Part shown: positions 6,094 through 7,294 of the stretch, piece by piece
Layout: each line of letters opens with the position of its first letter
How positions within the stretch are numbered: position 1 is the stretch's first letter
Source: an uncultured Oceanospirillaceae bacterium
GTDB lineage: Bacteria > Pseudomonadota > Gammaproteobacteria > Pseudomonadales > Balneatricaceae
Assembly (NCBI GenBank): GCA_946221045.1
Contig: CAMIIY010000094.1
Span: forward strand, 1 to 7,294
Reading direction: 5' to 3'
Length of the DNA: 7,294 nucleotides
The notes under the pieces: generated by a model
What the model was told of the DNA's origin: nothing
The model's input: the letters and a program-made list of their open reading frames with translations, nothing else
The model's database searches: none
Position numbers and translations under genes: made by a program

Positions 6094-7294
6094 TCAGAAA
6101 AGCGTTTGCTGTGGCGTGATCACCTGTTCAAAATCCACCTGTAAAAACTGCAGGATGCTCTCTGCCACCGGACGAATCTGTTTATCGATATAGTGTTGAT
6201 AATCCAGCGGCGACTGCCTGAACTCAAGCGGTTCAGGGCCGTTTACGGTGATCAGATATTCGATACGACTGCCTGCACGAAACGGGCTGTTCTGCCCCCT
6301 TGCCTGATATATCTGTTCAGCTTTTAGGGCAGCCTGCACCTGGGGTGGCCGGTTTTTCTGATACTGATTCAGCGGCTTACGCAGGCGTTTGCGATAAGTC
6401 AGTGCCGCATCAGCCTCACCGGACAACACCGCATTCACCGTTTGCTGCACGAGGTCTTGCCAGGGCTCATCATGAAAAATTTTCTGGCAAAGTTGCTCCT
6501 GAAACTGCCGCGCCAGCCTGGTCCAGTCACTTCTGACATTTTCCAAACCACGAAAAATCAGTTTTTCACTGCCATCCGCCGCAATTTTCAGCCCGGCATA
6601 GCGTTTTTTGCTGCCTTTTTCAGAATGCCGAATCGTCGGCATCAGAAACCGGCGATAGTGGGTCTCGTATTCAATTTCCAGGAAACTCTGCAACCCAAAG
6701 CGCTGCTGCAGGTTATCCTGCCACCAACGGTTCAGATAATCAGCCAGTACCTGCCCCTGACGGGCGGCATCTGCATCCGGAAATTGATCTCCCAGCCAGA
6801 CAAACACTGAATCGGTATCACCGTATATCACCTTGAAGCCAAACTGTTGCTCAATACAGTCTTTGGTTTTCAGCAGAATTTCATGCCCGCGCAGGGTAAT
6901 TGAGCTGGACAATCGCTGGTCATAGAAACGACAGACATTTGAGCCTAACACCCCATAAAAAGCATTCATGATGATTTTTATGGCCTGAGAGAGCGGTTGA
7001 TTCTGTTTTTGCTTGGCGCGATCGCGAGCCTGCCATAAACCCGCAATCAGATCCGGCAGCAGGTGTTTGCGGCGGGAAAAAATTGCATGATTAAAACCCG
7101 GCAGCAGATCGGCCTCAGGCGTATCGGTTTTAAGTCCTTCCGCCAGCCCCATCGGATCAATGCAGAAGGTACGAATAATACTTGGATACAGACTTTTAAA
7201 ATCCAGTACCAGTACCTGTTTATACAGCCCCGGCAGTGAATCCATGACATAGCCACCCGGCGCGCCCAACCCTGACATACCAGAAGCATAAGGT
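6094..7294 (-). CDS. polB: DNA polymerase II (family B), C-terminal part
   Basis: The frame is open to the right edge (the visible part starts PYASGMSGLGAPGGYVMDS), so the 5' half, including the 3'-5' exonuclease domain, is missing. About 399 residues remain of an enzyme that has 783 in E. coli. The polymerase motifs are intact: motif A VLDFKSLYPSIIRTF (catalytic Asp codon at 7201-7203), motif B KIIMNAFYGVLGSN, and motif C YGDTDS (6808-6825) with both metal-binding aspartates. Further matches to E. coli Pol II include LEIEYETHYRRFLMPT, GSKKRYAGL, TVNGPEPLEFRQSPLDYQHY and the end PQQTLF. The last is a likely beta-clamp binding motif (Q-x-x-L-F type; E. coli ends GQLGLF). Pol II restarts and bypasses stalled forks and in E. 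coli is LexA-regulated; its promoter is outside this window. An internal ATG at 7276-7278 is not the true start. The gene is convergent with the yjfB-like gene, leaving 127 bp between stops. Confidence 0.97.
   Translation of the reverse strand, partial: PYASGMSGLGAPGGYVMDSLPGLYKQVLVLDFKSLYPSIIRTFCIDPMGLAEGLKTDTPEADLLPGFNHAIFSRRKHLLPDLIAGLWQARDRAKQKQNQPLSQAIKIIMNAFYGVLGSNVCRFYDQRLSSSITLRGHEILLKTKDCIEQQFGFKVIYGDTDSVFVWLGDQFPDADAARQGQVLADYLNRWWQDNLQQRFGLQSFLEIEYETHYRRFLMPTIRHSEKGSKKRYAGLKIAADGSEKLIFRGLENVRSDWTRLARQFQEQLCQKIFHDEPWQDLVQQTVNAVLSGEADAALTYRKRLRKPLNQYQKNRPPQVQAALKAEQIYQARGQNSPFRAGSRIEYLITVNGPEPLEFRQSPLDYQHYIDKQIRPVAESILQFLQVDFEQVITPQQTLF

Overview
The window looks like chromosomal DNA from a gammaproteobacterium. 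The best-recognised genes are a DNA polymerase II (PolB) very close to the E. coli enzyme in all its motifs, a GAF-containing PtsP of the nitrogen PTS, an H-NOX haem protein and a YjfB-like putative motility protein. That mix would suit a free-living, motile, probably aquatic member (Oceanospirillales or pseudomonad-like), but the genus is inferred and not shown. I see no insertion sequences, tRNA or rRNA genes, CRISPR arrays or phage genes. The base composition looks even throughout.

Layout, left to right. (1) At 1-101, minus strand, is the N-terminal end of an H-NOX (haem NO/oxygen binding) gene that runs off the left edge. (2) At 102-220 is a short gap with an inverted repeat (a weak terminator or an operator). 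(3) From 221 to 5527 is a tight four-gene minus-strand run, transcribed right to left: an M42-type zinc peptidase, a RimK-like ATP-grasp ligase with an RLAN-type N-terminal region, a GNAT acetyltransferase, and ptsP. Spacings are 9 bp, a 1-base overlap (TGATG) and 22 bp, so these genes are almost certainly co-transcribed. (4) At 5528-5756 is a divergent, AT-rich intergenic region with inverted repeats. (5) At 5757-5966, plus strand, is a 69-residue YjfB-family protein. (6) At 5967-6093 is a short convergent gap with no convincing terminator. (7) At 6094-7294, minus strand, is the C-terminal half of polB, which enters from the right edge.

The part most worth attention is the peptidase-ligase-acetyltransferase cassette. 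ATP-grasp ligase, GNAT and M42 peptidase are the same kinds of activity as in the NAGGN (N-acetylglutaminylglutamine amide) osmoprotectant trio, and RLAN-type RimK ligases are elsewhere found with GNAT/C39-peptidase proteins. Here the GNAT is a stand-alone gene, the ligase is of the RLAN/RimK type, the peptidase is M42-like, and no asparagine-synthase-like amidotransferase is visible. The cassette plausibly makes, caps and turns over a small amide-linked (perhaps glutamate-containing, N-acetylated) peptide or a peptide tag on a protein. The product cannot be read from sequence. The shared transcript with PtsP suggests, without proving, a link to nitrogen or osmotic status.
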